64,000 bases of DNA from Halichondria panicea (GCF_963675165.1 NC_087388.1:1962800-2026799), one strand, 5' to 3'. Shown: positions 31,790 to 46,120, numbered from the stretch's first letter. Notes: generated by a model from the sequence alone, not told the origin. Program-made: numbers and translations.

Positions 31790-34700
31790 ATGGCCTCTAT
31801 AGATCCTACTCAAGAGGAAAGCATTGTCCAGTTTGTGAGTGTGACTGGAGCTGATAATGAAAGAGCTCTCTTTTACCTACAAGCAGCTGCTTGGAATCTA
31901 GAAGTAAATTGCCTTGTCACGATAAAATGATTATACACTCAGCTTTATACACAATAAAAATAATTTGTCTATCCTAACAGTCTGCCCTAAGTGCTTTCTT
32001 TGACAATTCTGAGCCGTCCCACTCTGGTGATGGTCTGGGGGATGAACCTCTCATGCCAGTCCAAGAGACGCAAGCTCCTGATCCCTCGGCTGTCCCCAAC
32101 CGTCACGCTGTACCCGAGAAGGAAGAGGCATCATCAAAGCAACAGTGAGGATGTGTGTGTATATAGGTGACAGGTGACTGTGTGTTGAGAGAGAGAGAGA
32201 GAATTTGGGTGTGCACTACATAGATTGTACGTGTAGGAGTGCACTGATATCTAGTGTGTGGGCACATGTGTATCTTAATCTCATTGCACAATCATGTACC
32301 TATTATCATACTGGCATTATTGTGGTCTTGTTATTGTGTATTGGGGCATGAAACAACAGTAGCTATAATTACAGTCGCATTATACTATAAGTTATTGCGA
32401 CTCTAAAAGCCATGCAATGACACACAAGTTTGTGCACATACAGTGTACACATTATTCATTCACTCATACTGACATAGGGGAGGAATTGCCACCCTCTCTG
32501 ACTATCAGTCCAAACCGGGAACTTCCAGTGGGGACAAAGGTCAGGAGTACTTTGCGGGGGGCTCTGAGCACAGTGGGCAGATGATTGAGGGCCCTCCCAG
32601 GAAGAAACAGACCCCTGACAGTATCGCCAAAGAGGTGTTTGAGTCAGCGAAGAAGTGAGTGGTTGATGTATTTACACACCTCACAGAACTTAATCTAAAC
32701 ATGTTGTAAGAGCTGTTTTTATTAATTTATGTACACTTGGGTCCTCTTGTGATATAATACGTATGTCAATGTCCACAACATCTGTCATATCCCCACTCCA
32801 CCCCCTGATCACACCCACACTACAGCCAAGGTGCCATGAACATTGATGAAGAAGAGCAGCAGAAAAAGAAAGATAAATCAGCAGCTTTCCAGGGTTCAGG
32901 GTTCAAGTTGGGGGACTCAGAGGGTCCGAGTGTGCAAATCAGAGGAAGAGCACGTGACCAATCATCTGAGAAGGTATGTAACAGTAGCTGTGCTAGTACA
33001 GTGTTGTTGTGAGTGTGTCAGTGTGCTGGTGTTTACATTGTACAGTGTATAAGTTATCCGAGGCCATGCCGCGGCCAGCAGGTATATTATTCCGTTGGTT
33101 TGTTTGTTTGTGACATGTGAGTCTACTCACTTGGATACCATAGCGCTGTGTTTACAGTATGGATAGCCTTCACACAACAAGTTATTACCGTATATCTTCT
33201 AATTTATCGGACAGCAAAAAATAATTATTTTAGAAATTGTCCGGGTATAATTGGAACAGATTTTTATAGAGCATGCGAAGTGTCCGGAATAATTAGAACA
33301 AGCAAGCAGCTGCATGCGAGCTAGCTAAGTTTAATAGAACAGGGTACGACTGAATAGTTGCACTAGCTATCTAAAACTAGCCACTCAAAGCTATCTATCT
33401 GCAGCACTCAAGCCTTACTTGCCGTCTATGAATGGTAACTCAACTTTTCAAGGTATTGTCCGGATATTTAGAACAATGTAATATTAAAGTACTGGCGTGT
33501 CCGTTGTATTAGAACAACGAAAATTGCCCAAAAGAGTGTCCGGGGTAATTAGAAGTGTCCGATAAATTAGAAGATATACGGTAGTTTTAATAGTGGCAGA
33601 TTTGCTCGTTGTAGAATAAAAGCCAGCAAAAGCTAAGAAGCTTGAACTTGCACGTTGGCTAGCTAGATAACACGCGACGTTTATTCGAGGCAGATCTTAT
33701 TCTACATATTTGCAGCTGAAGTGATCCTTTACCCGTCTCTATTAGAAGTAGGTTGTTCTTCTTTACTATTGTATAACTGAAAATTCCTCTAGATCCTATT
33801 AATTTTACACTTCAGTGCTCTAGTTATTATAGTTACATGTAGCAGATAGAAAGTTTGTTTTGAAGGCCTTATTGTGTTTTCAGTTGCTATACATGTACGT
33901 GTAGCATTTCATTATTAATGTTTGTGGTTTTCGCTGATTAGGCATGTACACGAACATTATTTTATACCCACAAATTTAATATCTCATGCATGCATGCTGC
34001 AAAAAGGCCTGCTATTCCTTAAATCCACGAAATCCATTCGAATGGTATTCCTGCGAAAGTTCACACCCTCAAAATAATACGACTATTACATTCAGTACTC
34101 TTACTCATTGCATTTATAGGTGCGTGTGTATAATTATGAGTGAGACTTAAAAGAAATATTCCCATGAACTGTTGTAAAATAGAGGTTGTCTTCAATCAGA
34201 CAATCCTATGTAGTACATTTTATTGTACACTTTATCGTACATGCCCCTCCCCCTCAGGTTCGACACACATTAACGTTCTGGAAGGATGGTTTCTCAGTGG
34301 ATGATAGTGAACTGCGCAATGGAGAGTCGGAAGCTGACAAGGCCTTCATAGCAGCCATCCGTAAAGGGTAAGTTAGAACTCAAGGCTAGTTGTGAATGTG
34401 GCTTGTCCTAGTTTCAGTTGTACTGTGCACACTTGTAGAAAGGATCCTCTACAGTCATGTATCTCTTATATTATGCACACCATTATTATTATTGTGCACA
34501 AAAATGTGCATGTACTTCTGTGTGTGTGTACTTGTAATGTCGATAATTATCATGTTACAAAGTTTGTTTGTTCAGGGAGATTCCTCAAGAACTACTTCGC
34601 TCGGCTAAAGGCGGGGAAGTAGACATTGACTTACAGGACAGACGAACAGAGAACTATGTCCAACCTAAACGCAAGGTCGTGGCTTTTTCTGGGGAGGGGT

Positions 34701-35475
34701 ATAAACTGGGAGGGTGAGTTTATGTAGTACTGTCACCATGCGGCTTAATCTTAGCTATAGTGACATAGCCCAGTGGCCACACAAGTATGCAAGTTGAAGA
34801 GGCTATGTTGATTACATGACTAGCCTCGATCCCAGACCTTCCTTCAATGCGACCTAGAATCGAGGCTAGACATGCAATCTCTCAGAACATGACTTAAAGT
34901 AATTAATACACATTCATGTGTATTTGATTTCTCTGCTTTATTGTTCGCAGGGTTGCCCCAGAGGTAGTGTCTCATGCATCCCCTTCCTCGTCTGCCACGC
35001 CCACTCCCCCTCCATCAGTCCCTATCGATCCCGACCAACCAACAACTAATGTTCAAATCCGATTGGCCGATGGTAGCAGAGTGGTAGCAAAATTTAATCA
35101 CACCCACACTGTCAACGACATCAGACAGTACATCAATCTGTATCCTAATAATTATGTGTGGGACAGCGTTATAAAATTGTAGACTTGGATATGTAATTTT
35201 AATTTTACATTGTACAGATAGTGTGAGTGTGTATAATAATATAATTATCGCCTGCTTACATTTCTGAATCCCTCCTGTTTAGAGAGCTTTACATACGCCG
35301 TGTTTGTGTCCCCAATGACTGCGCTATAGTCCCTAACCCTCCCATCAGCTGTCGACCCTCTTCCTCTGTCTACGCTCTAATGACCACCTTCCCCAATCGA
35401 GAACTGAATGACCCAACACAAACAATAGCTGAAGCTAAGCTTCTCAATGCTGTTGTTGTGCAGAGACTCAAGTAG
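31790..35475 (+). CDS. NSFL1C: p47 / NSFL1 cofactor (UBA-SEP-UBX), 8 exons
   Basis: Adaptor of the p97/VCP ATPase, used in Golgi and ER membrane fusion. Exons 31790-31903, 31981-32144, 32478-32654, 32826-32973, 34258-34367, 34576-34713, 34951-35139 and 35349-35475 give 388 aa (human 370). The UBA-like domain is at the N terminus ([20 protein letters not shown]). The SEP domain begins near residue 202 ([20 protein letters not shown]) and contains the conserved [10 protein letters not shown]. The C-terminal UBX domain runs from about 300 ([20 protein letters not shown] to [11 protein letters not shown]) and includes the p97-contacting loop [10 protein letters not shown] placed the last acceptor at 35349 because the product then matches human p47 in length. 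An upstream in-phase AG at 35281-35282 would add 22 residues. A MITE sits in the fourth intron. Confidence 0.95.
33186..33583. mobile_element. MITE family A, copy 1
   Basis: A 398-bp element bounded by TA, with inverted ends TACCGTATATCTTCTAATTT and AAATTAGAAGATATACGGTA. It lies in a p47 intron. Its reverse complement aligns over its full length with 52943-53347. Internally it has repeated motifs of the form GTCCGG...TTAGAA. No ORF. Confidence 0.9.
34820..34869. repeat. AGCCTCG foldback element, copy 2
   Basis: A 50-bp palindrome starting CTAGCCTCGATCCCAG and ending AATCGAGGCTAG, in a p47 intron. Confidence 0.8.
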
Positions 35476-35860
35476 AGCTGTGTAGTGCAAACTCTATATT
35501 GTTACTCACTCATTGATTGTTGATTATTCTGTATGTACAATTATCATTGTATATAAAGGGTTTTTACGGAATAATGAAGTAGAAATACGCCTGTTAATTG
35601 ACGATTATCACCAATAGCAACAATACTGAACCAAAAACCAACGATTATAGACTAGCTAGTTACTATTGCTGAGATACTGCTGCTGTGTGTACAAGACACG
35701 TATGTACGACATGTAAGGTAAATAACTGCTGATAGCATTATACGCACAGTAACACACGATTCATGATAAACTGACGACTGCATGAGCCAGCCCCGCCCCC
35801 CTTATGTGGTGCAAAAAAACAATTCACTGAATTTACATTCACTTGTAGAATGAATGAGTG
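35476..35860. other. Intergenic spacer between two plus-strand genes
   Basis: It holds the 3' end of p47 and the presumed promoter of the next gene. AT-rich; no repeat or RNA gene recognised. Confidence 0.5.
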
Positions 35861-37050
35861 ATGGACAAGTCCTCCAAATATCCACTCTTTCCTTCAATCC
35901 CGAACAATTACCTCCCCCCAACACCCACCCCCACTCCTCACCATTTAAATAGGCGAGCTTACGGCTCCAGTACAGGTCATGACTCACCTCAAAGAAGCTG
36001 CATAGACACTCCTCTGAGTCTGTATGCATCCACAAGGACCAGACTGAGAGAAGAAATAGACAGCTATGCCTCTGTTCCTGTACCATGGAGACGAAAAAGC
36101 ATTCAGGTCAGCGTTTGAAAGATTATAATTGCCATTAACAATACGACGTAAAACAAGGTTGCATTATTATTATTATTTCCCTCTTGTTAGGATGAATCTC
36201 TAGCTGGTTAAGTGCGTCAGTTTTCTTTATATCTAGTGCCACACCTAGATCTGCATGTACTCTGTCATTCAACTATTAATTTTTGTTTTAATTGCTGTAG
36301 AATAATCACCGTTCATTCATAATCCAGGTCCCCCTCTCAGCATTGTGTGCACCAAAGGCAGTTCTAGGGGCAGTGGGAGGCACATTCAACTCCACTACTA
36401 AAGTCAAGAGTTTCCCATTGCCTTCAATCTACAATCGCCACCAGTTATCCAGTCGCGGAGTTCGCAATGTTGGATTACACACCGACAGGTACTTGCCAAC
36501 TACTCGCTCAAAAACAAGACGAACTGTATCAGACTCACTAGTAAATTTTTCAAGAATAGGCACAAAACAAAGTGAGCACCTGATCCGTTGTGAAACTGGT
36601 ATCATGTTCAGTCGCAAAATTCAAAAAGACGGAGAAGTAACGCCTCACAGGGTGCAACAGTCGTATTATATGAATGGACGCACAGCCCAACTTTTTAACA
36701 GAGAGGAAATTCCACAGAATGAGCTAGAGGTTTTACAGAAAATGGCACTCTCTCAAAATACTCGTCTCTACTACGGCAAAGGGATTCAATCGTTTGGAGG
36801 GAGAACTAGTAAAATCGTGAAACAGTTCGAGGACAGACTGCAAGAGACGATATCTGCAAATAATCATGGTAGTTATACTACTTTGGAGGACATTGATGCT
36901 AATCGATACAGTAGAGCAAGCAGAGCAGTGACACCCGGTTCCCCTATCATTGAGGAGAATGAACATGAAACTGAGCAAATAACTAGCAAGGTGCCCTCGG
37001 ATACAACCTTCATGACAGAACAAAACGATAACAATCAACCGTATACATGA
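35861..37050 (+). CDS. Unrecognised basic, low-complexity protein, 2 exons
   Basis: Exons 35861-36106 and 36301-37050 give 331 aa in phase; using a nearer AG (36327-36328) instead would remove nine residues. I do not recognise a family. The N-terminal part is Pro/Ser/Arg-rich (PPTPTPTPHH). The middle is basic with many Tyr, Arg and Ser, and the C-terminal 60 residues are acidic and polar. There is no signal peptide, membrane segment or repeat, and much of it looks disordered. The second exon is a long clean ORF with splice sites fitting the first, which supports a real gene. It is the only gene here that is not part of a divergent pair. Confidence 0.65.
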
Positions 37051-37288
37051 CGTTTGTATAGATAGATCTACTACAGTTTTTATGTTCAACAATGTCATGT
37101 TGTAGAAATGTTTCACAAAAGGGCATAGCCTGGGATCTACTCATAGACAATAATAATTGACTTTCCAAGTCACAAGAAAATTACACAAGTACATAGTTAC
37201 TGATAGGATTGGCTCAGCCTATTAAAAACAGATTCTTGTTATAATTATATACATTAGAAAAAACATAAAAATTACTAGAATTATAAAG
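37051..37288. other. Convergent 3' intergenic spacer
   Basis: 238 bp, AT-rich, between the stop codons of the unrecognised gene (+) and GGCT (-). Nothing recognised. Confidence 0.5.
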
Positions 37289-37901
37289 TTACTCTTTGTA
37301 ACCATTGTTCTGTACACATAAAAAAGTGTTTCGTACGTAGTCTTCTGGTAGTCCATGCTCTCTAGCACCGGCCACGATAGTCTTGAGGTACATTGGAGAT
37401 GGGAGTTCATCGTTCTCCTCTTTGCACATGTGGTACGCCTGACATTGCAGCTTCTCACCAGAGCCAAGCTCAACTTCTATTTCTCCTCTCGCCAGCAAAG
37501 GGGATTCTTGTCTGCAGAGATAGAATTGAACTACTAGAAAGTAGCTATGATGATTAATTACTATACATGCAGAGCATGTACATTACCCACAAGTCATGAT
37601 CATCGAAACGACTCTAAACATGCAGTGAGATTTAGCTCTACTGTTCAAACTGCCCTCACCTGTCCAGCATGGGTAACTGCCCTCTTTCCAGTCTCCAGAC
37701 CACCCCCCACACAACCTCTCCACCCTCCACCATGGTCGACCCCGCCCCCTTCCAAGATTCTGACCAGCCACAGAACCTGATACGCTTGCCATACACCTGC
37801 CCAATGCTCACAAAGCTTGCTGTAGGGCAGAACTGGTGAATCCTAGCTGAGCTCATATAGGAGCCGAAACTAAAGTAAAGAAAAGTCCCATCTTGGGCCA
37901 T
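37289..37901 (-). CDS. GGCT: Gamma-glutamylcyclotransferase, 2 exons
   Basis: Cytosolic enzyme of the gamma-glutamyl cycle that converts gamma-glutamyl amino acids to 5-oxoproline and a free amino acid. Exons 37901-37660 and 37511-37289 give 154 aa. It matches human GGCT along its length: FLYFSFGSYMSSARIH at the N terminus, EVVWGVVWRLERGQLPMLD in the middle, LPSPMYLKTIVAGAREHGLP near the end. The likely catalytic acid is E83, in LDRQE, equivalent to human LDEQE. The family YGSN substrate-pocket motif is FGSY here (residues 12-15), so binding may differ. Human GGCT is about 188 aa; this one ends about 20 residues sooner and its N terminus is shorter. Confidence 0.92.
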
Positions 37902-38104
37902 TTTCTGGTTTCAGCCTTCAAGGGGTCTGAGGAGTGCTGAGTTGGCTACACACCCACACCCTGAAATTGCGGCAAACATTATGGTCAATGAATATCATTA
38001 GCGAAACCAGTTTTCACATACAATACAGTCAAAGATCGCGATCGAGACCAGGGGCGGATAAGACTCTTTTTGGCTTGTCTTTTTCATGATCAAAACAGCT
38101 CAAG
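37902..38104. promoter_or_regulatory. Bidirectional promoter, GGCT / SOWAH
   Basis: There are 203 bp between divergent start codons. No TATA box or known motif recognised. Confidence 0.6.
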
Positions 38105-41100
38105 ATGTCTGATGTAACGCAAGATATGATCTTGGAGTATATCCTACGTAAGGGTGGAATGGTAAAGAATGTTGATCTAGTTCGACACTTCAAGAAGCAT
38201 CTTCAAGTTGAAGATCCAAGAATGAAAGGTACTACCCTACTACTAACTTAGCTAGGTATCTGGCAGTGTTTGTGCTTGTTGTTTTAATCTGGATTTGTAG
38301 ACACAGTAGCTTGCAACATAAGGCATGGCACACGGAAATGAATGTTTGCTTTGCATTACCGTATAGATAATTATAATTTTGGAACTGGTGTTTGCCCTAG
38401 GCCGGCTATAAAGCTAAGCGATCACTGCCCCTAAACAAGCTAAATCTTTCTATTGTAAAGAGCTAGAGAAAGAGAGTCAGTGTTTGTTGGTGGTAGACAT
38501 TCCTAACTATGCTTTTAAGCTAATTTGTGGCTTGAGTGCTAATTACCTGATCTGTGGCTTCAGGACTTAATTTTATTTGTGAAGTAAGTGTGCAGTAGAT
38601 ACTCTCCACCACTGTCCATTGTTTTACAACACACAGCAGAAGCCCCAGCATGTGTGCTAATAGGGTAGATAGACATAGCTTGCTCATTTGGGGGACTTTG
38701 TCTATTGCAGATGTAAGTGCATGTGCATTGTAGATCAGAAATTGTACTTTTAGCTGCCACTGTTGATTCGCTGATAAATTAATTCATATTTTCTTTTGAT
38801 GTGGTTTTATCTATCACACATCAGCATTTTATATGTACCTTAACTAGCTCAATGATTCTGTTTGCCTCCTAGCAACCGTCTGTCTACCACAATGTTCCTC
38901 ATTGTCAGGCAGATAACTGTGCTTTTGTTGCTTCTTCAGATCGAGCTCGAGAAGCTTTTAAAGAGAAAGTGAACTCTGTTGCCTACATCAAGTCTGAAAG
39001 GGTAAGTGTGAGATGTGTGTACGTGATATTCACAATAAATAGAACGGGATATGCACTCATATTTACAATGAGTATCTATGGCATCTCGATTTCTCTTTGC
39101 ATTAGTGGTCTTTGTATTAGTGGTGTTTGTGCCAATTCGTTCTTATTTTAGTAAAGTATATTGCACAATGCTGTTGACCCAGTAAATACCTGGCCATTGT
39201 ATAGTTATGTCGTGTTGTTTGTGTGAATTTGTTTGCTGATCTTGCCCCAGGGATTATACCAGTTAATCATTAGGTAATTATGGGGTGGTCACAATGGTAT
39301 GGAGGATACGGGTTATTACCTCTCAGTGTACATAGACACACTCCTAAACACCCCCATCTGAGGCTTGTGGTAGCTATAGGCTAAAAAAGGTTCAGAATCA
39401 GTTTAAAGTACAATTAATTACACACAGAGTAAATAGCCTTTTAGTAGCTCAACTATAGTTATGGTTTGTTGACCGATCTGGTTTGCTTGGGTCCCCTTCA
39501 ATAGTGACACAATAAGCTATGTGTACATGTATGTTGCATGACTGTCTGCCACCTTGTGTGGCCCACACTACTGTAACCATAACTTAGTCTGTCTCACCAT
39601 GACTACCCACGCATATGCCCACAGGGCGACAAGTTCCTCCACTTGCGACCGCAGTTTGAGTTTAAACTGGCCCAGCCCCCTTCAGGACGAGTACCAAACG
39701 GACAGAGATCCTCCATCTCCTCAACAGAAGACGCGTTTTCACCTCGGAAACAAACTCTAACTCAACGAGACTCGCTTTCGTATGATTTTAAATCTCCAGT
39801 AAAATCTTCTCCACCTCCGAGACCGATTACCAACTCAAGAGAGCCCATCTCTAACAGCATTGCTGGTGTCGCGCCGTCTCCGAAGAACACAGCTGTTCTA
39901 AACTCGTACAAGCCTGTCAGCATATCCCCTCCCCCTTCTAACTCTGTGTATAGCCCACCAAGTGTATCCAAGCCAGACTCTTCGATGGACTTTGACCTTG
40001 GAGGCTCAGATTTTGGCTCTTCTCTATTTGCTCAACTCGATTCGTTTGGGTCCTCACTTTTCACTAATGATACTGGTAGTAGTTCATTGACTACTAGTGG
40101 TAAAACTAGTCTGTCTGCTTCCAACGTAACTTCCTCTTCTCGTCAAACGGGTTTGTCCAGTTCTAATGTCGACTCTGCATCTCATCCCACTAGTTCATCA
40201 AGCTCCTATCTAGGCTCTCCATCTCGGCAAACTGGTCCGTCCAGTTCCAAAGTAGACAGTTATTCCAGCTCAAATTTAGGCTCTACTTCTCGTCAAACCG
40301 GTTTGACCAGCTCATCCATAGGAGACAGCAGCTCATACCGTGGGACCTCTTCAACCGCACCCAACTCTACTAGCAGCCTAAAAAGTTCGAACAATACAGG
40401 GCAGTCGCATCAGACAACTCAGCCGAGTTCTCTGTCACGCCACTCTGCTGTGAAGAGTGGTCTTCAAGTTGGGGACCGAGCCAGCTCTGGCTATGGATCA
40501 CTGGGGAAGGCTTCAAGTAAGTCTTATTGTCCTATGTACGTGCAGTAAATGGTTTTGGTACAATAAACTTAGGGGAAATTAAGGCAAGCTTGTAGTACAA
40601 TGTGTATAGTTATGGTATATCATTATGCCTGAGCTTCTAATTCCATGTGATGCTTCTTTAGTAAACACAACATAGTAGTGTACTCTGCATGTCTCTTGAA
40701 GTTCTTATAAGTTGATTAGGCTGCCTACAGTGTTTCTCCTAGCCATGCCAACATCCTTACTCTAGTCTGCCAGGGCTGTTGCCAGGATTCATTACAATAG
40801 TATGTGTTACAAACTGGTTCACCCTTGAGCAATAAGACTGGCCATATAAAGAGGAGGCCTGCCAACTCATTCAAGCTGAAATACATGCTATGGAGACTTT
40901 AGGGCCCATTAAACCTGGCTGCATTATAGAGGGTGAACTGCTTTATATGGTGGACAGGTTTGTAATAACCAAGCTATTCTATCTGTGAATAAAGCTCAAA
41001 AGGTATTTTCCTTGGTCTGTCGTAACTACCTGTGGTGGTAAAGGTACACCTGTTATCTTAACCACATCTGCGCACACAGCAGTCGTGTGGGTTTGTTTAC

Positions 41101-44100
41101 AGTGCATGTCTCTGATATAAATACGCTTCAATGTACATACCACATTAGTGATGTAATCTAGCTATTGATTTTGTCTTCCTCGATGTATGTACAAATGCTA
41201 ATTATGATGTAATACATATTTACTGTCAGCTTAATGCAATAAAGTATAATTGTGACTGTACAGTTTGGTATGTGGGAATTAAACCTTTCTATACCATAAT
41301 TAAATTATTATGTACTACCGTCCTTTGGTATATTTATGACTCAGTAAATTAACACAGAAATGCCCTGTCTAAGCATCCACTAAAAATTAAAACTCGATCG
41401 GCCTATATAATTACATCGATTGGTGAAACCTATACTGTTTAATTATATATTTCTCAGTAATACCTGTATACTGTATAGCGCTCGTGACATTTGTTTGTGT
41501 GTGCATCTTCTCTGAATTTTGTAGTGATGGTTTCTACATGTATATATGCTGTGTTTGTTGCGGTCTTGTGTACGGCTCTATACGATATGTTGTGTCAACT
41601 AGCCTGAACTTTGTGGACTAGTTAGATATGTATTGTTGAAGACGATAGATTATTAAAGCATTTTCAACATTTCACTGCAATTTACATTATTAGTCGTGCT
41701 TATTATTGATAAATCCTGTTTAGAGCGATCATCTTTGGGCAGACTAACAGTGGCTGTAATAAAGAGGTGGCCTACGCTAACAGTTTAAAACACATAAGTT
41801 AGTGACCACAATAGACAGATTTTTGCTGTATGTTTGTGCATTGCATTTCCTGATCATGAACTATATGATCATGAACTATGTGGCATAATTGTGTTCCATG
41901 CAGTCACTGTATTGTACTGTACGTATATAGCTATGGTAATGGATAAGGCTCATAGGAGATGTACATCACTGTTTTCATTCCAGTCATTCTGTGCATAGCT
42001 CTGCTTGGCATGACTGCGTGATATTCTTGTGGGAATTGGCTACACATGAATATGGTGCTAGTACTAGTGTGTCTGAGTGTTGTATATATCTGAGCCTAAT
42101 GTAGTGCCGTTGAACAATGGCTGTATGCAATTGGCTGGTCTGTGTCTGTTGACAGTGTGTACAGTGTGTGTTGACAGGTCCTGAGGGAATTTGAGGAGTG
42201 GTAATTAATGCAGCCCGCTGTTAATACGACACAGTGACATATAATATCTCGTTTCACGCTTCTATGGACACACCTACACACACTTACTACACACACTCAC
42301 AACGCACATACTTATCCCTCCCCTCCACCCCCCCACACACACACTCACTCCTCACCCCACCCACCACACACACACACACAGACTCCCCCCACAGCACTTC
42401 CACGCCGAGCAAAACCCTTCAAAGCAGCAGCAGTGCAAACAAATCAACATCGAGCTCACTATTTGATGACCTTGATACAATGTTAGCTGGTCTGGATTCC
42501 TCCATCTCTATGAGCCTATTCGATAGTACCCCCTCTAAACCCTCGTCATCCACTGTTGACACGTCTGTCTCGAGTAATGGCCCGGGGTCGTCTCTAAATA
42601 GCCCACCCTCGAGTAATGGCCCGAGGTCCTCTTTGAATAGCCCACCCTCAAGCGTTTACTCCAAACCAGCAGCTTCCTCGACTAACAGCACGCCATCGAA
42701 GACTGCGAACTCGAATAGTGGAACAGGGTATTCATATAACAGCATACCCCCCAAGACAAACAGTGGTACATCCTCCAGGCCAATAAGAGAGTCAACACAG
42801 AGCATGGCTAGTGCTACTTCTATCGGTTCTTCTAAATCGCTCTCAAGTACCTCTCCAGCCTTGACCAATGGGAGCGAAGAAGTCAAACATGTGACCAGTC
42901 GTCGCCCACCCCCTGGACCGTCTCCTGTCCCCAAACGCCCTGCCCCTAAGCCCCCCACTCGTAAATCAAGCGAACAGAAGGAGAGTCCACTAATGGCAAA
43001 CACGCTTGGTCGACACACGACCACTTCCAACAGTCATGAAAACTATGGCTCAAATACACAGTCTTTGGGACGACAACCACACTCCCCCAAAGCTGCAGAG
43101 GGTGTGGTCAATCGTCACGGGGGTAAGGCAGACGATCCATCTCATGGAACATTGGGGGGTCTTGGACTGGATTTTTTGAGTTCGTTTGGAAGTTTTGGAT
43201 CATCTGCAGGGACGAGCTTAGATTATGGACCTCCACCACCCTCACAACCCCCACCCCTCTCACAACAGGCTCCACCCACACAACCTCCACCACCCTCACA
43301 GCGGGCTCCACCCGCTCAGACGGGGCACTCCAGATTGTCTGATATCGGGCGACCACAGACATCAACGGAGGATGCCCCTGCAATCAGAGTGGAGTCTCCT
43401 ACCAAAAGCTCAGGTGAGTTGAGTGTATATAGGTTCAGATAGCCTAGGAGATGAACCTTGAACCCTCGTGTGATGCTTAAAATTAGTGTGTGTTCAGATG
43501 TCTTGCCAATAATTATGTACCTGCATGTACACACAACTTACATGCACATGTTTGTGCACAGATTTAGCGTGGCTTAGTATTTGGCTCGCACATGTACTGT
43601 AGCTGTGTTATGAGGTGAAGTACCGGCCCTTTGATGATTCAATATACTTTTTAGGAAAATGAATCTTAAGAATTACCCGTACAACAATGTACAATACATG
43701 TATATGTACATGTACATGCATATACACCGTATGTGCTTGTTCACATATGCAGTACCTTCAGGCCTTATGGTTTTGTTCTCTGTTACCATGACTTCATGGC
43801 CTGCTATTGATTGATCACATAAGACACACCTTTACACCTCGTTGATTTGGTAATAGAATACACATGTAATTGTTTTATTCCAGACACATCCAGTCACACT
43901 GGTAGGATCTCCCCATTCAATGTCAACGAGAGTGGACGTGGTCGATCCCCAACATATACCAGTCTGGGGCCACGACCTCATCACGATTCTGCTGAGCGAT
44001 TAGGCCAAAAATGTAAGTTTTCACTGGTAGAAAGAGGATGCATATAATTATACGTAAAGTAATGTTGTTTGCAAAATACATGTACATGTACCACACCCCA

Positions 44101-46120
44101 CACCTTTCACACTCTCACACACACAGCTCATCATCTCTCCAACGAGCGGATCCCAGCTGGCGTAGTGTTGCGTACTAGAGCTCCTAGCAACATACATCCG
44201 TCAGCCAACAGAAGATCGAGAAACTTTGACAAAAACAGTGAGTATATAATTATAGTCTATCTATATCTGAGTTCTATAGGCTCCCACATGTACATGCATG
44301 TATATAGCGATACTTTAAACTATACACTGTAGAGGTACCATTTTCTAACATTTTCGGTTGAAATTAAACTGGGTAGTTGCTTGAATTAGATATCGCACAC
44401 CGATTGATCTGTGCATGCACATACCATTGCTGTCTTTGTACCCACAGGTAACCTCGAGAACAAGACTCGTCAGATGATAATAGGGACGCCCCCCACAGCT
44501 CGACGTCACTCCAAACTCTTGGCCCCCCCTGAAGTTGCCCCCAAGCCGGCCAACAACAGTCATGAGTTCCCACCAGCCAGGTCCAGAGAGGATGTGAGTG
44601 CTTGAGTTTTGATTTCTATATAATATTATATATACAAGTACAAGTATCCGATAACTTCCTAAAATTCAGTTTTTGTACTCACTGGGTTCCTGAGTAGTTG
44701 TTTTGTAACTCTGTATTTGTGAGTGTTCTAAATGTCCATACAGTAAGTCTTCCCTGGAGGCCTGCGTAAGTAGCTATTTTCATACATCTTTGTATGTATT
44801 AATTGCCTGTTGCTGTAGTTTCACTGTTGATATACTTTAAGTTAGTAACCTTTTTTGTGCTATACCCACGTACGGTATTATATATTGTGCATGTAGGTGT
44901 TGAATGGTACGTAGCAATGTTTTCTTATTGTGATGTGCATGTTTTATGCTGAGACCTCTTGTAAGGTGTTGTACATTCATTGTTCTGTTTTGATGTTGAG
45001 GTCTCTAAGACATATGTATCACACCCACTGACCCCGCCCACTCAGGTGTCACAGTACGGGGACGAGGAGGGGTCAGGGTCCCTACAAGGTACAGAACCAG
45101 ACTACTGGGACATTGACCCGTACGAGAAGGAATGGATGTTGGCCAATGCTGAGGGTAACATGGAGACAATACATCGCCTCTTTATGACTGAGTCTTCGCT
45201 GGTGAACAGAAAAGACTTTCTCCATGGTTACACAGCCATGCATTGGGCAGCCAAACACGGTCGTTGTGACTTGATCACAGCTCTAGCAATGAACGGGGCA
45301 ACTGTCAACTTGAAGTCGGTGAGTGCATGTGGATATATATACATGTAGCTACACCTACATGTGTAAAGGCGTATGTTGTATAGAATTTCCACAGTGCGTT
45401 ATGTAATTATGTGTATATATATAATATGCAATGTATAATAATATTGTTTGAAAAGCGGTTCCTTCCCTAACATGCTTTCATGATCAAGGCAGTAATGTTT
45501 CTATTATTTTATTGTAGGGCTTATATAGTTGTGTTTTGGCTTTCAAAGCTAGCAGCTGTACAGTACTACGTGTATATAGTCATGCATCTGGAACTAAGTG
45601 CAGCTGTGTTTGTTTGCTTAGTGAACAGCGTGTACGTGTGTATGTGTGCGCGCGTGTATGTGTGTGTGTGTGTTGCAGCATGCAGTGTGTTTGATCTCAT
45701 TTCCCTCTCCCCACACATGTGCTGTCACCTTCCTAACAACCACAGAATGTAAGTCAATATATTTGTAGTGTATCGTAAATAGTTCAGTGTAAGGCTAATT
45801 TCCTATTAATACAGGTATCAATTTCAGTGTAGGATTGTATGTCCATGCATGGTAGCTATAGGTATCGTCTTGTATGGTGTCTACGTTTAGTTCACTCTCT
45901 CTCCCACCCATCATTCCCATACATGGAACTCTATACACTTCTCCTCTTACACATGGACTCTATAGGGGGTGAGCCACACACACACACACGCACGCACACA
46001 CACACACACACACACATACACACACACACACACACTCACACACACACACACACACACACGCACGCACGCACGCACACACACACACTCACACACACTCACA
46101 CTCACACACACACACACACA

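Noticed and set aside
42234-42400. N-terminal extension of SOWAH exon 4 through THTHTDSPHS
   Set aside because: This is intronic CA repeat. The acceptor at 42381 joins in phase with the exon ending at 40516.
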